DNA of 64,000 nt from Bacilli bacterium. GTDB taxonomy: Bacteria > Bacillota_I > Bacilli_A > RF39 > UBA660. The stretch covers positions 124,001 through 188,000 of the forward strand of contig CAADYO010000009.1 in assembly GCA_900753325.1 (NCBI GenBank). The letters are read 5' to 3'. Every line of letters starts with the position of its first letter. Positions within the stretch are counted from its first letter, which is position 1. The notes beneath the pieces were generated by a model. The model saw only the letters and a program-made list of their open reading frames with translations. It was not told the origin of the DNA and searched no databases. Below, piece after piece: positions 41,453 through 50,154 of this stretch. The position numbers were made by a program, and so were the translations under genes.

Positions 41453-42670
41453 ATGGAGAAGAGAATTTTAAAGGTATTAAGAATTGTTTTTGTTATTTGT
41501 TTGGCTATTTTACTTGTGGAAGTTTTTTATCTGACATATGTTAACTTCTTTAAAGAAAAAAAGTCTATTTATTTTGATGCTATAAACGCTGTTACTGCAG
41601 GTGATAATAATAATTATATTGTTGTTGGAAGTAATAATAATAATGATAAACACTATGAGAAAGCTAAGATTGCTAAATACAATTCTAAAAAAGAAAAGAT
41701 ATTTGAGGTTTTATATAACAAAGGTTATAATGGTGCTTTTTTTGATGTTGCCTTGGATGAAGATAGTTATGTTGCTGTTGGTAGTTATGAGGCCAGTGAT
41801 GATGAACATAAAGCTGGTACACGAAGAGCCTTAATTGTTAAGTTTGATAATACTGGTAAAATTTTATTTGATAAAAGTTTTGGTGTGCTTGATAATTCAA
41901 AATTTGTTGGAATTGAAGTTTTGAATGATGGTTACTTAGTTGTTGGACAAAGTATTTATGAAAATACAACACTTGGTTTTTCAAATGCTGGTGGTGCTTA
42001 TTTAGTGAAACTTGATAAATCTGGCAATATTATTTGGAGAAGCAATTATGGTGGAAATAAGGCTGCTATATTTAATGATGTTATTTGTGCTCAAGGTTAT
42101 ATTTATGTTTCTGGTAGAGATTCATCTAGGGTTGGTCTTGTTAATAAGTATGATATGGATGGAAACCTTATCAAAAGTACTGGATATGAATATACTGATA
42201 GCTTAGGTTTTACTAGTTTAGTTGCTGTTGATGATGGAATTGTTGTTGCTGGTGCTAAAAAGACAGTTGATGATAATAATAATTCTATTGTAGATGCTTT
42301 GTTAGTTAAATATGATTTTGATTGTAACTATATAAGTGAAAAAAGTTATGATAATGGTAATATGGAAAGATTTAATATAGTTATTAGAGATTCTAATGGA
42401 AACTTATTGGTTGTTGGTAATGAAGCTCTTGCCGATACTAATAATGATGTTAATGTATTATTATATAATGGTATAATTGGCAAGTATAAAAGTGATTTAT
42501 CTGATATAAAACTCGAGAAGTATGGTGAACAAAGAGATGATCATTTTACTGATGTGATACTTGTTAATAATGATTATTGGGTTGTTGGATATTCTTCTTA
42601 TGAGGATGGAAGTTATTTGAGTAAGTTTATTGTATATAGTGATGCTCTAAAGGTATTGGAGGTTCAATAA
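41453..42670 (+). CDS. Membrane-anchored beta-propeller-like surface protein
   Basis: A 405-residue protein with an N-terminal anchor (VLRIVFVICLAILLVEVFYL) and about six to seven repeats of roughly 50-60 residues. Each repeat has a DGYLVVG- or DDGIVVAG-like strand, an LVKLDKSGNIIWRSNYGG-like strand and an Asp/Asn-rich turn, as in NHL/SBBP-type propellers. The propeller is predicted outside the cell. Specific ligand unknown. Its last base overlaps the histidine phosphatase start (TAATG). GGGAGGTTAG precedes the ATG. Confidence 0.8.
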   Translation: MEKRILKVLRIVFVICLAILLVEVFYLTYVNFFKEKKSIYFDAINAVTAGDNNNYIVVGSNNNNDKHYEKAKIAKYNSKKEKIFEVLYNKGYNGAFFDVALDEDSYVAVGSYEASDDEHKAGTRRALIVKFDNTGKILFDKSFGVLDNSKFVGIEVLNDGYLVVGQSIYENTTLGFSNAGGAYLVKLDKSGNIIWRSNYGGNKAAIFNDVICAQGYIYVSGRDSSRVGLVNKYDMDGNLIKSTGYEYTDSLGFTSLVAVDDGIVVAGAKKTVDDNNNSIVDALLVKYDFDCNYISEKSYDNGNMERFNIVIRDSNGNLLVVGNEALADTNNDVNVLLYNGIIGKYKSDLSDIKLEKYGEQRDDHFTDVILVNNDYWVVGYSSYEDGSYLSKFIVYSDALKVLEVQ

Positions 42671-43227
42671 TGAAAATTACACTGGTTAGACATGGACAAA
42701 CAGATTTTAATTATGAAGGTAAGATTCAAGGAAGGTCAAACAATTTTTTGAACGATGAAGGAAGAAGACAATGCAAGTCTTTAAGAAATAAACTTATGAA
42801 TCAACATTTTGATATTTGTTATATGTCTCCTTTAGTTAGGGCTGTTGAAACAGCTATTATTTTAATAGGTGATAGAGTTGAAACTGTTGTTGATGATAGA
42901 TTAATTGAAAGAGATATGGGAGAATTAGAAGGGAAAAATAGAAAGGATTATGATGGAATAAGATATTGGAATTATAATCTTAATTGTCATGATGATGGAG
43001 TAGAAGGAATTCAAAGTATTTTTGAAAGATGCCATGACTTTTTGAATTATATAATAAAAAAATATCCAGGTAAGGATATTTTGATTGTTTCACATGGAGC
43101 TCCTGTTAGAGCTATGCATCATATTTTGAAGAAGACGGATTTAAATAGTAATTTATTAGATGTTAATGTTTGTAATTGTTATTGTGAAACAATTGAGTTT
43201 AATGAAAATGAATTTATGGATAAATAA
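42670..43227 (+). CDS. Histidine phosphatase family protein (phosphoglycerate mutase-like)
   Basis: A 185-residue protein with the RHG motif in LVRHGQTDFNYEGKIQGRS, the second Arg region MSPLVRAVETA, the acid residue in ERDMGELEG, and the second His in VSHGAPVRAMHH. The phosphate-pocket residues (Arg, His, Arg, His) are thus all visible. Small members are phosphatases of sugar phosphates or nucleotides, or GpmB/PhoE-like; the substrate is undetermined. It shares its start with the propeller gene stop. Confidence 0.93.
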   Translation: MKITLVRHGQTDFNYEGKIQGRSNNFLNDEGRRQCKSLRNKLMNQHFDICYMSPLVRAVETAIILIGDRVETVVDDRLIERDMGELEGKNRKDYDGIRYWNYNLNCHDDGVEGIQSIFERCHDFLNYIIKKYPGKDILIVSHGAPVRAMHHILKKTDLNSNLLDVNVCNCYCETIEFNENEFMDK

Positions 43228-43255
43228 AAAAAGCACTTCTAAAGTGCTTTTAAAT
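43228..43255. terminator. Bidirectional terminator between the phosphatase gene and rpsD
   Basis: AAAAGCACTT/AAGTGCTTTT stem with short loop, flanked by A and T runs. Confidence 0.88.
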
Positions 43256-43257
43256 TT

Positions 43258-43860
43258 TTACTTGTTGTAGAATTCAACGATTAATGCTTCATTAATATCA
43301 GCATTAAGTTCATTTCTTTCAGGTAATCTTACAAAAGTTGCTTCTTTTTTACCTTCATCATAAGTGATGAAATCAACACGTTTTGTAATTTTTGATAATG
43401 CTTCTTCAACAACTTTTAAGTTCTTGTCATCTTCTTTTAGTGATATAACATCACCAACTTTAACTCTATATGAAGGAATATCAACTTTTTTACCATTAAC
43501 AGTAACATGTCCATGATTTACAAGTTGTCTAGCTCCACGACGAGTAGAAGCAAAACCAGCACGATAAACTAAGTTATCTAAACGTGATTCAAGTAATCTT
43601 AAGAAGTTTGTACCATGAATACCTTGTAACTTAGAAGCTTCATCAAAAGTTTTTCTAAATTGTCTTTCATTTAATCCATACATGAAACGAACTTTTTGTT
43701 TTTCTTTTAATTGAGTTCCGTAATCAGATAATTTACCTTTACGATCTTTTCCATGTTGTCCTGGACCATATGGACGACGAGCTAATTCTTTCCCAGTTTC
43801 AGTTAAAGAAAAACCAACACGACGAGCTTGTTTATAATTAGAACCTGTATATCTTGCCAT
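43258..43860 (-). CDS. rpsD: 30S ribosomal protein S4
   Basis: A 200-residue protein of normal bacterial length: MARYTGSNYKQARRVGFSLT, RRPYGPGQHGKDRKGKLSDY, KQKVRFMYGLNERQFRKTF, and an S4 domain (NLVYRAGFASTRRGARQLVNHG). No zinc-binding Cys motif, so it is the C-minus type. S4 is a primary 16S rRNA binder and in Firmicutes represses its own mRNA through the leader. A 150-nt structured leader lies upstream here. Start follows AAAGGAG. Confidence 0.98.
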   Translation of the reverse strand: MARYTGSNYKQARRVGFSLTETGKELARRPYGPGQHGKDRKGKLSDYGTQLKEKQKVRFMYGLNERQFRKTFDEASKLQGIHGTNFLRLLESRLDNLVYRAGFASTRRGARQLVNHGHVTVNGKKVDIPSYRVKVGDVISLKEDDKNLKVVEEALSKITKRVDFITYDEGKKEATFVRLPERNELNADINEALIVEFYNK

Positions 43861-44017
43861 AATTTTTCTCCTTTCTTTGTATTTGCAATTTACTGAAATG
43901 ATTTAGTCATACCTTAGGGAGTTTTTCTTTTCTTTCGCATAAACAGCAATAGTTACTAAACACTATATGAAAAACACTTTAAAATATTCTAAATCTGCTG
44001 TTTCAAGTTAATTTGCA
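43861..44017 (-). promoter_or_regulatory. Long rpsD leader, candidate S4 autoregulatory RNA
   Basis: About 155 nt between the predicted transcription start and the rpsD ATG. An 8-bp stem AAACAGCA/TGCTGTTT (plus-strand arms 43996-44003 and 43941-43948) encloses about 47 nt, and a second purine-rich part (AAGAAAAGAAAAACTCCC) precedes the Shine-Dalgarno. This agrees with known S4 leaders of Firmicutes in position and length; I cannot test the pseudoknot. Confidence 0.65.
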
Positions 44018-44023
44018 TTTATA

Positions 44024-44052
44024 ATTATAGGGTAAATATGTTGATATGTCAA
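44024..44052 (-). promoter_or_regulatory. Consensus sigma-A promoter of rpsD
   Basis: On the minus strand TTGACA (44052-44047), exactly 17 nt, TATAAT (44029-44024). Perfect consensus, as expected for a ribosomal protein gene. Confidence 0.93.
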
Positions 44053-44149
44053 GGAATTTTAGATGTATCTTGTCTATTTTAGTAATGCTTTGATTAAATT
44101 GACAAATAATTAGATTATTTATATACTTAATAGTAGGGTGATTATAATA

Positions 44150-45505
44150 ATGGGAAGAAGAATTTTTCTTATAGTATTTGCTGTTTTATTTACTCCGATT
44201 GCTTGTTTTGCGAAAGGCATGGACTTTGAATTAAAAGATGATATCACTGTTCCTGGTATGATAGCTAATGATACTGATACTATGACATTTTCAGTTTATG
44301 ATAGTACTGATAAGTGGGATGGTACAATTATTTATTGTGCGCATGATAATATTATGACTAAGCTTGATACTAGTTATAAAATTATTTGGACTAAAAGTTC
44401 TAATGCTGATATAAGTGATGATGTTCAAAAAAAGTTAGTTGACAGTAATTTATGTACAAATAAATCTCCATGTCATATAATTTCTAATTATGATAATGAA
44501 GGAAAAATGTCTGGCTATATTGTTCTTTTTAGTGATTTAAAGACAAAATTTGTAATGAGATTTTTTGATTTAGACTTAAATATGTTGAAGGAATATGATC
44601 TTGATAATTTTTATGAAAAATCATTTGAAAGGCTTGATTTTTATAAATATAAAATAATTAGAAGTACCGATTTTATTTATGTACTTGATTATAGTAGTGA
44701 TATGGCCGAAAATCCATCCGGATTAATTTTTAATATGTATGATAAAGATACTTTGGAGTTAAAAAAGAGTTTCTTTGTTGGTGAGGATGCTGTAGGAACG
44801 TTTTCTTTTGATGCTAGTAAAAATGTTAATGGGATATTTTTTTATGATGGCATGGATACTGATGATATTTTAAATGTTGACTTATCGATGGATATTAAAT
44901 TTCAATCTAAAAATAATTATTATTTTCGACACATAATTAATACGCAAAATATTAATGGTATTTATAATGGATACTTTGCATTTGGTCAAAATAAAACTAC
45001 TGATAAGAGAGAAATTGTTCGCCTTGATATGAAGGGTAAAGTGTTATGGAATATAGAATCTAAATATGATTTATATGATATAGTTGAAGATTATGATGAA
45101 AATCATGAATTAGATGGTTATTTGATTCTTGCTGCTGATAGTGATAATACTGTTCATTTACTTAGATATTTGTATAAAGAATATGAAATAATAAGTAAAG
45201 ATAATGATAATGGTACAATTTCAGTTGGTGATACTGGTCGTGTGGGAGAAAAAGTTATTGTAAAAGTAAAACCTAAAGAAGGATATAAGTTAAAGAAAAT
45301 TATTGTTACTGATGGTAATGGTGATGAAATCGAAGTAAGTTCTGATGGTACATTTATAATGCCAGATAGTGAAGTTACTATTTCTACTGTTTTTGAAAAA
45401 ATAGACACTATTATAAGTAATCCAGAAACTTCATCTTTTATTTGTATTGTATTAGGAATTATTGTAATTTCACTTTTGGGAATTGTAGTTGTTAAAAGTA
45501 AATAG
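44150..45505 (+). CDS. Surface protein with NPETS-type C-terminal signal
   Basis: A 451-residue protein with a signal peptide (FLIVFAVLFTPIACFAKG), a central part with propeller-like strands (GYIVLFSDLKTKFVMRFFDL, GYLILAADSDN), a C-terminal domain with DNGTISVGDTGRVGEKVIVK and GYKLKKIIVTDGNGDEI (InlB-like bacterial repeat) and the end ISNPETSSF, a hydrophobic stretch (ICIVLGIIVISLLGIVVV) and KSK. This is a sortase-type signal with NPETS. The start at 44150 follows AGGGTGAT. It may be wall-linked by a sortase not in this window. Function unknown. Confidence 0.8.
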   Translation: MGRRIFLIVFAVLFTPIACFAKGMDFELKDDITVPGMIANDTDTMTFSVYDSTDKWDGTIIYCAHDNIMTKLDTSYKIIWTKSSNADISDDVQKKLVDSNLCTNKSPCHIISNYDNEGKMSGYIVLFSDLKTKFVMRFFDLDLNMLKEYDLDNFYEKSFERLDFYKYKIIRSTDFIYVLDYSSDMAENPSGLIFNMYDKDTLELKKSFFVGEDAVGTFSFDASKNVNGIFFYDGMDTDDILNVDLSMDIKFQSKNNYYFRHIINTQNINGIYNGYFAFGQNKTTDKREIVRLDMKGKVLWNIESKYDLYDIVEDYDENHELDGYLILAADSDNTVHLLRYLYKEYEIISKDNDNGTISVGDTGRVGEKVIVKVKPKEGYKLKKIIVTDGNGDEIEVSSDGTFIMPDSEVTISTVFEKIDTIISNPETSSFICIVLGIIVISLLGIVVVKSK

Positions 45506-45607
45506 AAATTTTTGATATTCTTTTTTCGACAAATATTATCTAAAAGTATGGAAAAAAGGTATGTTAATGTGTTAAAATAATTTTATACTAGAATAAGAGG
45601 TGAGGGT

Positions 45608-47317
45608 ATGCAGGGACAATATTTAATTATCGGTTCAGCTGTTGTTATTGCTTTAGTTATTGTTATTATTATTCTTCACTTTATTAGACAATTTGAAATG
45701 AAGTATTATCGTGATAAAATAAAAGAATTGGAAAGACAAAGAAATATTGTTGCGTCTACTCCAGTTCTTTTAGAGCTTTCTAAGGTTGAACCAATTATTA
45801 AAAATGATAAGATGGAAGAAAAATATAATAAATGGCATGATGCTTTTATTTCACTCAAGGAAAACCGACTTACTTTAATTGATGACATGTTAATTGATTT
45901 GGATATATATATTGATAAACGTGATTATAAATCATGTGGTTATTCTATGGCTAAGATAGAAATAGAAATTTACAAAGTCAGAGAAGCTGCAGAACATTTA
46001 TTAGAAGAAATTAAAGATATTACTTTGAGTGAAGAAAAATATAGAGCGATTGTTACTAAATTAAAAACTAAATATAGAGAGCTTAACAAAGACTTTCAAG
46101 ATCATAAACAATTGTATGAACAGATGCAGGAGCCTATTACTTTGCAACTTGAAAATATAGAGAGAAGATTTTTAGATTTTGAAAAAGTAATGGATAATAA
46201 TGATTATGCTGAAGTTGTTCATATTGTTAAAGCTTTGGATACAATGATTGGTCATATTGAAATTATTGTTAAAGAAGTACCAGATGTTTTGTTAATGGCT
46301 AATCAAATTATTCCACAAAGAATTAAAGAAGTTAAAACTAATTATGATGAAATGATAAAGCAAGGATATCCACTTGATTATTTAAATATTGATTATAATT
46401 TAGAGGAAACTAGGAAGAATGTAGACTCTGTTTTGGATAAAGTAAATGTTTTAAATCTAGAAGGGTGTATGTTTGATTTAAAAACAATGCTTGAATACTT
46501 AGATTCATTGTTTATAGATTTTGAAAAAGAGAGACTTGCTAGAAAAGTGTATGAGGAAGTAGAAAGTGATTTTTCTAAAAAAATTGAAAAGACTAATAAA
46601 CTGGTTTGTGATATTTATGAACAACTTGATGATATTAAAAAGATGTATGATTTAGGTGATGAAGATGTTGAAATAATACATAATGTTAATAAAAGTTTGG
46701 TTGTTATAAATGATGATTATAAAAAGATGCTTGCTAAAGTTGCAGCTAAATCTTCTCCTTATACTGCTCTTAATAAAGAAATTGAAGAGTTAACTGTTCG
46801 TTTGAGTGATTTGGAAGATGAACTTGATAAGTCATTAAAATCACTTGGCAATATGTATGATGATGAAGTTAGAGCTAGAGAACAATTAGACGAGATTCAA
46901 GAGTTCTTAAAGCAATGTAAAAATAAAATGAGAACTTATAAATTACCAGTTATTACAGATAATTATTTTGTACAATTATCTGAGGCAAATGAGGCTATTT
47001 GTGAAGTAATTAAAGAATTAGAAAAAAAACCTATCGTTATAAAGACGTTAAATACGCGAGTTGATACAGCAAGAGACTTGGTTTTGAAACTTTATAATAC
47101 AACTAATGAAATGATTAGAATGGCTCAATGTGCAGAAATCGCTATTGTATATGGAAATAGATATCGTGATTATGAAGAAGTTGATACTGGGCTTGATGAT
47201 GCTAGAAATAAATTTTTTGTAGGAGACTATAAAAAATCTTTAGATATTGCGATTAGAACTATTTCGTTAGTTGATGATGATATTTCAAAAAAACTTTTTA
47301 ATAGAGAAGGTTATTAA
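45608..47317 (+). CDS. ezrA: Septation ring formation regulator EzrA
   Basis: A 569-residue protein of EzrA length: a single N-terminal membrane span (LIIGSAVVIALVIVIIILHF) with a very short outer part, a long helical spectrin-like rod (many Leu/Glu/Lys heptads), and the conserved C-terminal AEIAIVYGNRYRDYEEVDTG with GDYKKSLDIAIRTIS. EzrA binds FtsZ and restrains extra Z rings in low-GC Gram-positives. It has AAGAGGTGAGGG upstream and a terminator after. Presence of ezrA argues for an ordinary walled, dividing Bacillota cell. Confidence 0.93.
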   Translation: MQGQYLIIGSAVVIALVIVIIILHFIRQFEMKYYRDKIKELERQRNIVASTPVLLELSKVEPIIKNDKMEEKYNKWHDAFISLKENRLTLIDDMLIDLDIYIDKRDYKSCGYSMAKIEIEIYKVREAAEHLLEEIKDITLSEEKYRAIVTKLKTKYRELNKDFQDHKQLYEQMQEPITLQLENIERRFLDFEKVMDNNDYAEVVHIVKALDTMIGHIEIIVKEVPDVLLMANQIIPQRIKEVKTNYDEMIKQGYPLDYLNIDYNLEETRKNVDSVLDKVNVLNLEGCMFDLKTMLEYLDSLFIDFEKERLARKVYEEVESDFSKKIEKTNKLVCDIYEQLDDIKKMYDLGDEDVEIIHNVNKSLVVINDDYKKMLAKVAAKSSPYTALNKEIEELTVRLSDLEDELDKSLKSLGNMYDDEVRAREQLDEIQEFLKQCKNKMRTYKLPVITDNYFVQLSEANEAICEVIKELEKKPIVIKTLNTRVDTARDLVLKLYNTTNEMIRMAQCAEIAIVYGNRYRDYEEVDTGLDDARNKFFVGDYKKSLDIAIRTISLVDDDISKKLFNREGY

Positions 47318-47343
47318 ACAGGAACTTTAGTTCTTGTTTTTTT
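47316..47343 (+). terminator. Intrinsic terminator after ezrA
   Basis: AAACAGGAAC/GTTCTTGTTT stem, loop TTTA, T-run; it overlaps the ezrA stop. Confidence 0.85.
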
Positions 47344-47379
47344 ATGATATTTTATGATAAAATAGCGCTGGTGATGTAA

Positions 47380-48564
47380 ATGGATCGTATAATTCTAATT
47401 AAATATGGAGAACTTAGTACGAAGAAGGCTAATAGAAATTTTTTTATTAATACACTATATAATAATGTTAAAAATAAATTAATTAACTATGATGTTAAAA
47501 TTAGTAAAGATAGGGCAAGAATGTATATTGAATTTAGAGATAATGAACTTGAAGATATTAAGTCTATTATTGATAGAGTATTTGGTATACATATGTATCA
47601 TATTGCTTATATTGTTAATACTAATATTGATGACATAAGTAATAAAGTTGTTGAAATTTTAAAAAATGAAGTTTTTTCCACATTTAAAGTGGAAACTAAA
47701 AGAAGTTATAAGGCTTTTCCACAGGATAGTATGGAAATAAATAGAAAACTTGGTGGAGTTGTTCTTAAAAATATTGATAATGTTTCAGTTGATGTACATA
47801 ATCCAGATATTCTTGTTCAAGTAGAAGTTAGAGAAAACCATTCTTATATTTATTTAAATAATTATACTGGAGCAGGTGGTTATCCAGTTGGAACTCAACC
47901 TAAAGGTATGTTGATGTTATCTGGTGGAATTGATTCTCCTGTTGCTGGATATTTAGCAATGAAACGTGGAATTCAATTAGAAGCTGTTTATTTTGAAGCT
48001 ATTCCACATACTAGTTTAGAGGCTAGAAATAAAGTTTTAGAGTTAACTAAGAAGTTAGCAGCTTATACTAATTACATTAATTTACATGTTGTTAATTTTA
48101 CACCGATTCAAGAAGCAATTTATAAAAATTGTAGAAGTGATTATTGTATTACTATTATGCGTAGGATGATGTATCGTATTATGGAAAAAATTGTTAAATC
48201 TCATAATGGTTATGTAATTATTAATGGTGAAAGCGTTGGACAAGTTGCTAGTCAAACATTAACTAGTATGGCTGTTATTAATAGTGTGACTAATGTTCCA
48301 GTTATTAGACCAGTTGCTTGCTTTGATAAGTTAGAAATAATTGATATAGCAAGGAAAATAGATACTTATGAAACAAGTATTTTACCTTATGAAGATTGTT
48401 GTACAGTTTTTGTTCCTAAACATCCAGCAATTAATCCAAAACTTGATGTTGCAATAAGGGAAGAGGAAAAGTTTGATTATCAGACTATGATTGATGAGGC
48501 TGTTGGTACAATTAATACCATTAAAGTTAGAGAAGAAGTTAATGAGTTTAAAAATTTGTTATAA
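47380..48564 (+). CDS. thiI: tRNA 4-thiouridine synthetase ThiI
   Basis: A 394-residue protein: an N-terminal ferredoxin-like and THUMP part (IILIKYGELSTKKANRNFFI; VDVHNPDILVQVEVRENHSY), then a PP-loop adenylase domain with the SGGxDS motif in LMLSGGIDSPVAGYLAMKRG. The conserved VNGESVGQVASQT-like block reads INGESVGQVASQT, and the C-terminal EDCCTVFVPKHP is present. It lacks the rhodanese domain of the enteric enzyme, as is normal in Firmicutes; a sulfurtransferase partner (NifZ/IscS) is not in the window. The enzyme makes s4U8 in tRNA. GCTGGTGAT precedes the ATG. Confidence 0.96.
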   Translation: MDRIILIKYGELSTKKANRNFFINTLYNNVKNKLINYDVKISKDRARMYIEFRDNELEDIKSIIDRVFGIHMYHIAYIVNTNIDDISNKVVEILKNEVFSTFKVETKRSYKAFPQDSMEINRKLGGVVLKNIDNVSVDVHNPDILVQVEVRENHSYIYLNNYTGAGGYPVGTQPKGMLMLSGGIDSPVAGYLAMKRGIQLEAVYFEAIPHTSLEARNKVLELTKKLAAYTNYINLHVVNFTPIQEAIYKNCRSDYCITIMRRMMYRIMEKIVKSHNGYVIINGESVGQVASQTLTSMAVINSVTNVPVIRPVACFDKLEIIDIARKIDTYETSILPYEDCCTVFVPKHPAINPKLDVAIREEEKFDYQTMIDEAVGTINTIKVREEVNEFKNLL

Positions 48565-48633
48565 TTTACCAATGTAAAAAATGTATTATTTGTTAAAAAA
48601 TTCGCAACCTATTAGTGTATAGGAGGTGAAACA

Positions 48634-48849
48634 ATGAATAATACAAAGAATTCTTCTATGAAAATGAGAGTTCCAGGTGCTAAACAAGCTATTGATAAAA
48701 TGAAATATGAAATAGCTAACGAATTTGGTGTAAACCTTGGTGCTGACGCTACTAGCCGTGCAAATGGTTCAGTTGGTGGTGAAATTACTAGACGTTTAGT
48801 ACAAAATGGATTAAACCAAGTTAGTGGAAGCTATAACACAAATAAATAA
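48634..48849 (+). CDS. Small acid-soluble spore protein, alpha/beta type
   Basis: A 71-residue SASP: AKQAIDKMKYEIANEFGVNL has the GPR protease cleavage region (EIANEFGV), and the DNA-binding second half reads RANGSVGGEITRRLVQNGLNQ. These proteins coat forespore DNA and protect it from UV and heat; they are then degraded at germination. Length is normal. AGGAGGTGA precedes the ATG. It lies alone, with a strong terminator after it. A forespore sigma-G promoter is expected, but I could not place one with confidence. Confidence 0.96.
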   Translation: MNNTKNSSMKMRVPGAKQAIDKMKYEIANEFGVNLGADATSRANGSVGGEITRRLVQNGLNQVSGSYNTNK

Positions 48850-48866
48850 GTAAATACTTTATAGCT

Positions 48867-48899
48867 TAAAAGATAGGCCGTTGGTCTATCTTTTGTTTG
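48867..48899 (+). terminator. Intrinsic terminator after the SASP gene
   Basis: AAAAGATAGGCC/GGTCTATCTTTT with GTT loop (one G-T pair), 12 bp. Confidence 0.92.
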
Positions 48900-48906
48900 T
48901 TTTACT

Positions 48907-48934
48907 TTGAATATTTTAGTTGCTGTAGTATAAT
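48907..48934 (+). promoter_or_regulatory. Sigma-A-like promoter of ackA
   Basis: TTGAAT (48907-48912), 16 nt, TATAAT (48929-48934), 28 nt before the ATG. Confidence 0.7.
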
Positions 48935-48962
48935 ATTAATAGATTGGAAATGAGGTAGGTTT

Positions 48963-50144
48963 ATGAAAATCTTATCTGTTGTAGCAGGAAATAATTCTTT
49001 AAAGTTTAGTTTATTTGATATGGATAATTTTAATGCTTTAGCAACTGGAGTGTTTGAAAGGATTGGAATTGATGATAGTAAGTATACTATTAAATATGAT
49101 GATCAAGTTATTACACAAGAGATTGAACTAGAAGATTATGTTGCTGCTTGTCGTACTTTATTAGATAAATTAATTAGTTTAGAAATAATTAAGTCATCGT
49201 TTGAAATTGATGGTGTTGGGCATAGAGTAGCACATGGTAAAGATATTTTTAATAAATCTACTATAATTACTGATGAGGTTATTGAAAAATTAAAGGAATT
49301 AAAAGATATAGCTCCACTTCATAATCCAAGTAATATTTTAGGAATAGAGGCTTTTAGAGAGGTTTTACCAGGTGTTTTACAAGTCGCTGTTTTTGATACA
49401 GCATTTCATCAAACGATGGATGAAGTTACATACTTATATCCTGTTCCATATTCTTGGTATAAGGATTATGGTTTAAGAAAATATGGTTTTCATGGTACTA
49501 GTCATAGATTTATTGTTAGAGAAGTTAAGAAAATACTTAATAAGGATGAATTTAAATTAATTAGTTGTCATCTTGGTGTTGGATGCTCAGTTGCTGCTAT
49601 AAAGGATGGTAAATGTGTTGATACTTCTATGGGATTTACGCCAGTAGCTGGTATTATGATGGAGACAAGATCAGGAGATGTTGATCCATCTATTATTCCG
49701 TATATAATGGAAAAAGAAGGTAAAAACGCTTCTGAAGTAGTAGATGATTTGAATAAGAATTCAGGTTTATATGGTATGAGTGGATTTAGTGACAATATTA
49801 ATGATATTATCAACAGATCTGCTGAAGGTGATCATTTATCAACTTTGGCTAAAGAAAAATTTGTTAGAAGAATAGTTGATTATATTGCTCAGTATTATGT
49901 TTTGTTGGATGGCGCTGATATAATTACTTTTTCTGGCGATGTTGGTATTAATAACAATTCTATTAGAAAAGAAGTTTGTGAAAAACTTGGTTCTTTAGGT
50001 ATAAAATTTGATAATACAGCTAATGAGAGTATTGGGACTATGACAAAACTTAGTGCTAAAAATTCTAAGGTTTTGGTTTGGGCTATTCCTACTAATGAGG
50101 AATTATTGATAGCTAAGGATACTTATAATTTAATTAATAGATAG
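48963..50144 (+). CDS. ackA: Acetate kinase
   Basis: A 393-residue ASKHA kinase. The start is VVAGNNSLKFSLFDM (usual NxGSSSxK replaced by NNSLK), then GHRVAHGKDIF, LHNPSNILGIEA, AVFDTAFHQTM, the nucleotide-binding CHLGVGCSVAAIKDGK and FTPVAGIMMETRSGDVDPS. The C-terminal VWAIPTNEELLIA is typical. It interconverts acetyl phosphate and acetate with ATP, a sign of mixed-acid or acetogenic fermentation; pta is not in the window. The N-terminal NNSLK for NxGSSSxK is a small deviation. The next genes follow closely and may be co-transcribed. Confidence 0.95.
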   Translation: MKILSVVAGNNSLKFSLFDMDNFNALATGVFERIGIDDSKYTIKYDDQVITQEIELEDYVAACRTLLDKLISLEIIKSSFEIDGVGHRVAHGKDIFNKSTIITDEVIEKLKELKDIAPLHNPSNILGIEAFREVLPGVLQVAVFDTAFHQTMDEVTYLYPVPYSWYKDYGLRKYGFHGTSHRFIVREVKKILNKDEFKLISCHLGVGCSVAAIKDGKCVDTSMGFTPVAGIMMETRSGDVDPSIIPYIMEKEGKNASEVVDDLNKNSGLYGMSGFSDNINDIINRSAEGDHLSTLAKEKFVRRIVDYIAQYYVLLDGADIITFSGDVGINNNSIRKEVCEKLGSLGIKFDNTANESIGTMTKLSAKNSKVLVWAIPTNEELLIAKDTYNLINR

Positions 50145-50154
50145 GAAATGAAAG

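Noticed and set aside
41453..42670. PQQ-dependent dehydrogenase for the propeller protein
   Set aside because: Repeats have NHL/SBBP-like strands without PQQ-binding residues or W-motifs; it is anchored and outside the cell.
48584..48620. A sigma-G promoter before the SASP gene
   Set aside because: GTATT and CCTATTA are present but the spacing (20 nt) is too long and the match weak.
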